Part shown: positions 61,701 through 64,000 of the stretch, piece after piece
Numbering within the stretch: position 1 is the stretch's first letter
Layout: each line of letters opens with the position of its first letter
Assembly (NCBI RefSeq): GCF_004295485.1
Contig: NZ_CP036164.1
Location: 1,922,001-1,986,000 of the forward strand
From: Janibacter limosus
GTDB lineage: Bacteria; Actinomycetota; Actinomycetes; Actinomycetales; Dermatophilaceae
Reading direction: 5' to 3'
DNA length: 64,000 bases
Program-made: the position numbers and the translations under genes
Notes under the pieces: generated by a model
The model's database searches: none
What the model saw: the letters and a program-made list of their open reading frames with translations, nothing else
What the model was told of the DNA's origin: nothing

Positions 61701-64000
61701 CCCTCCCCCGGGTGCTCGTCGCGGCCCCCGCCTCGGGCCACGGCAAGACCACGATCGCCGTCGGGATCATGGCGGCCCTCTCCCGCCGCGGGCTCACCGT
61801 CGCCCCGGCCAAGGTCGGCCCCGACTACATCGACCCGGGCTACCACGCCCTGGCGACCGGACGACCCAGCCGCACCCTGGACCCGTGGCTCGTGGGCGAA
61901 GGGAGGGTCGCCCCCCTCCTCGTGCGCGGCGCGACCCACCCGACGGTGGCCGACATCGCGGTCCTCGAGGGCGTCATGGGCCTGATGGACGGGCGCCTCG
62001 GGACCGACGGCTTCGCCTCGAGCGCGCACGTCGCCGCCCTGACCCGCACCCCCGTCGTGCTCGTCGTCGACGTCAGCTCGACCTCGCGGACGGTGGCCGC
62101 GACCGTCCACGGCCTGGCGACCATCGACCCCGCTCTCTCCGTCGTCGGGGTGGTGCTCAACAAGGCCGGCACCCCGCGCCACGGCGACGAGGCCCGCCGC
62201 GCGGTCGAGTCCGTCGGCGTCCCCGTCTGGGGTGTCCTGCCGCGCGACGCCGCCATGCACGTGCCCTCGCGCCACCTCGGGCTCGTGCCCGCCGCCGAGC
62301 GCGCCGAGGCCGCCGCGACCCTGGACCACATCGCCGCCGTCGCCGAGGAGCACCTCGACCTCGACGGACTGCTCGCCGCCGCGGCGTCGGCCCCCACGCT
62401 CGACGCCGAGCCGTGGGACCCGACCGCCGCCCTCACGCTCCCTGCCCTTCGAGACGGCGCTGGCGCGCCTCCTCAGGACCCGGAGCTTGCGCAGCAAGCG
62501 TCTCGAAGGGACTCCCCCGTCATCGCGGTCGCCGGCGGACGCGCCTTCACCTTCCGCTACCCCGAGACCGTCGAGCTGCTCGAGGCGGCCGGCGCACGGG
62601 TCGTCGAGCTCGACCCGGCCCGTGACGTCGCCCTGCCCGACGGCACCCGGGGCCTCTACCTCGGAGGTGGCTTCCCCGAGGTCCACGCGCGGACGCTGGC
62701 GACCAACCGCCCACTCGTGCACCAGATCAAGGCCGCCATCGAGGCCGGCATGCCCACCATCGCCGAGTGCGCAGGGATGCTCTACCTCGCCGAGACCCTC
62801 GACGACCACCCCATGGTCGGCGCCCTGCCCGCGCACACCGCGATGGGTCGGCGACTGACCCTCGGCTACCGCGAGGCGACCTCACTCGTGGACTCGGTCC
62901 TCGGCCCTGCCGGCACCCGGGTCACGGGCCACGAGTTCCACCGCACGGCCACCGAGCCCTCCGCCGGCACGCCCGCCGCGTGGTCGCTCGACGGCCGCGA
63001 GGAGGGCTTCGCCCTCGACCCCGCCGGCACCGGCCGGGCGACGCTCGTCGCGTCCTACCTGCACACCCACTGGGCCGGGTCCCCGTCGGTCGCTGCCTCC
63101 TTCGTCGACGCCGCGGCTTCGCACGTGCACCCCGGGTCGCCGGATCACCCGCGTGGCTGGGACGGCCGCGGACCGGGAGGGGTGGCCCTAGGGGCTTCGC
63201 ACGTGCGCCCCGGGATGTCGGAGTCCTCGCGTGATCGTTCGCAACCGGCTCAGCCCTTGAGTCGGGCCACCCGCACCCGATCCGCGTCCTCGGCGGACGT
63301 GGTCGACCCCCTTCGTCACCATGGGGATCTTGAGGTCGCTGCCGACCTCGTCGACCTGGCGGTCAACGTGCGGCTGACGCAACCGCCCGCGTGGTTGGCT
63401 GCTGCCCTCGTCGACGAGCTGTCCTCTGTGGCTGCATATCCCGACCCGACGACGGCTCGGGATGCCCTGGCCGCTCGGCACGGGCTGGCGCGGGCGCAGG
63501 TGCTGCCGACGAGCGGTGGGGCCGAGGCCTTCACGCTGCTCGCCCGGGCGCTGGCACCACGCGACGCCGTCGTCGTGCACCCGCAGTTCACCGAGCCGGA
63601 GGCCGCACTGCGAGCCGCCGGTCACGAGGTGCGCCGGGTACTGCTGCGACCCGAGGACGGCTTCGCCCTCACCGCTGGCGCGCTCGAGCAGATCGGCGAC
63701 GCCGACCTCGTCGTCATCGGCAACCCGACCAACCCGACGGGCGTGCTCCACCCGGCCGACGCCATCCGCTCGCTCGTGCGACCGGGGCGGGTCGTGCTCG
63801 TGGACGAGGCCTTCATCGACGCCGTCCCCGGCGAGCGCGAGTCGCTCCTGACCGGCGACCTCGACGGCCTGCTCGTCGTGCGCTCCCTCACCAAGACCTG
63901 GGCCGTGGCCGGCATCCGCGCCGGCTACCTCGCCGGCGACCCCGACCTGGTCGCCGCTCTCGCGGCCCACCAACCCCACTGGTCGGTCGGCTCGCTCGCG
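61694..64000 (+). CDS. cobB: CobB cobyrinate a,c-diamide synthase fused to CobC-like PLP enzyme (runs off the window)
   Basis: From ATG 61694 one frame stays open for 769 codons to the right edge. Residues 1-245 are the ATP-binding half of CobB (VAAPASGHGKTTIAVGI, KVGPDYIDPGYH). Residues 274-475 are its glutamine amidotransferase half, with GGGFPEVHA, nucleophile Cys in IAECAGMLYL and SYLHTHW. From about residue 536 the sequence is a Rv2231c/CobC-type aminotransferase-fold domain (LVDLAVNVRL, LPTSGGAEAF, NPTNPTGVLHP, PLP Lys in SLTKTWAVAGIRAGY), which in cobalamin synthesis supplies aminopropanol phosphate or its attachment. Two repeat elements lie in frame in linkers (residues 251-272 and 496-526). 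A separate CobC start at GTG 63299 cannot be excluded. Confidence 0.88.
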   Translation, partial: MVTLPRVLVAAPASGHGKTTIAVGIMAALSRRGLTVAPAKVGPDYIDPGYHALATGRPSRTLDPWLVGEGRVAPLLVRGATHPTVADIAVLEGVMGLMDGRLGTDGFASSAHVAALTRTPVVLVVDVSSTSRTVAATVHGLATIDPALSVVGVVLNKAGTPRHGDEARRAVESVGVPVWGVLPRDAAMHVPSRHLGLVPAAERAEAAATLDHIAAVAEEHLDLDGLLAAAASAPTLDAEPWDPTAALTLPALRDGAGAPPQDPELAQQASRRDSPVIAVAGGRAFTFRYPETVELLEAAGARVVELDPARDVALPDGTRGLYLGGGFPEVHARTLATNRPLVHQIKAAIEAGMPTIAECAGMLYLAETLDDHPMVGALPAHTAMGRRLTLGYREATSLVDSVLGPAGTRVTGHEFHRTATEPSAGTPAAWSLDGREEGFALDPAGTGRATLVASYLHTHWAGSPSVAASFVDAAASHVHPGSPDHPRGWDGRGPGGVALGASHVRPGMSESSRDRSQPAQPLSRATRTRSASSADVVDPLRHHGDLEVAADLVDLAVNVRLTQPPAWLAAALVDELSSVAAYPDPTTARDALAARHGLARAQVLPTSGGAEAFTLLARALAPRDAVVVHPQFTEPEAALRAAGHEVRRVLLRPEDGFALTAGALEQIGDADLVVIGNPTNPTGVLHPADAIRSLVRPGRVVLVDEAFIDAVPGERESLLTGDLDGLLVVRSLTKTWAVAGIRAGYLAGDPDLVAALAAHQPHWSVGSLA
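62445..62510. repeat. 66-bp palindromic element in frame in cobB
   Basis: Twelve-base perfect arms CCCTTCGAGACG and its complement (62445-62456 and 62499-62510) flank an imperfectly paired centre. The element is exactly 22 codons long and sits between the two CobB domains, encoding a Gln/Ala/Pro-rich linker. From memory, elements with CCTTCGAGACG termini are widespread intergenic repeats in actinobacteria. Confidence 0.8.
63180..63272. repeat. 93-bp palindromic element in the cobB-cobC linker
   Basis: Nine-base perfect arms GGGTGGCCC/GGGCCACCC flank a centre starting TAGG and ending TTGAGTC, with TCGTTCG inside, as in the element at 19285-19356. One stem pair differs between the two copies by a compensatory C-G to G-C exchange. 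It is 31 codons long and keeps the frame. Confidence 0.75.

Overview
The window is a very GC-rich (roughly 70%) actinobacterial chromosome segment. GTG starts are frequent and several TANNNT -10 boxes sit 6-8 bases before start codons, suggesting leaderless mRNAs. Housekeeping order (rne, rplU-rpmA-obgE-proB, proA, nadD-rsfS; rimP-nusA-ylxR-infB-rbfA-truB-ribF) and protein sequences fit Micrococcales, probably an Intrasporangiaceae/Janibacter-like organism; that placement is inference. No rRNA, tRNA, CRISPR array, transposase or phage gene was seen.

Layout. 1-31 kb is mostly minus-strand housekeeping: rsfS, nadD, a small membrane protein, proA, (pdxY on plus), proB, obgE, rpmA, rplU; a three-gene cassette with a WXG100-like protein and two paralogues; rne; the split DUF2344/TIGR03960 radical-SAM pair with an FAD/Fe-S oxidoreductase between them; an acyl-CoA ligase; a stray rodA; ribF, truB, rbfA; two DUF4190 membrane proteins; infB, ylxR, nusA, rimP. 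31-41 kb is accessory: a DUF4439 lipoprotein plus an aminoglycoside-phosphotransferase-like kinase, a DUF559 protein bracketed by related repeats, a DUF255 thioredoxin-fold protein, a pirin, a two-component system, and a large membrane protein that appears to fuse a prokaryotic phospholipase A2 domain to an Abhydrolase_9 domain.

From about 41.2 kb to the right edge lies an aerobic cobalamin gene region: histidine phosphatase, cobQ, cobF, bluB-cobT fusion, cobN, cobG, cobH, cobIJ fusion, cobM, cobL, a ChlI/ChlD-type chelatase subunit, cobO and a cobB-cobC fusion that runs off the window. Two cobalamin riboswitches precede cobN and the chelatase subunit, so cobalt insertion (plus downstream cobT or cobO/cobB) should be B12-repressed while most ring methylation genes start from unswitched, apparently leaderless promoters. 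cobA, cobK, cobU, cobS and cobD are not in the window. An AT-richer, translationally chained cassette of three unknown ORFs (one only 35 codons) follows cobF; a thioesterase, a RibD-like reductase and a methyltransferase interrupt the region.

The main non-genic signals are (1) a strongly over-represented 9-mer, CGAAGGGGG, about 34 copies in both orientations, sometimes as inverted pairs; (2) palindromic repeat families in intergenic gaps, two of which are inserted in frame in the cobB-cobC gene; and (3) hairpin terminators at several gene ends.
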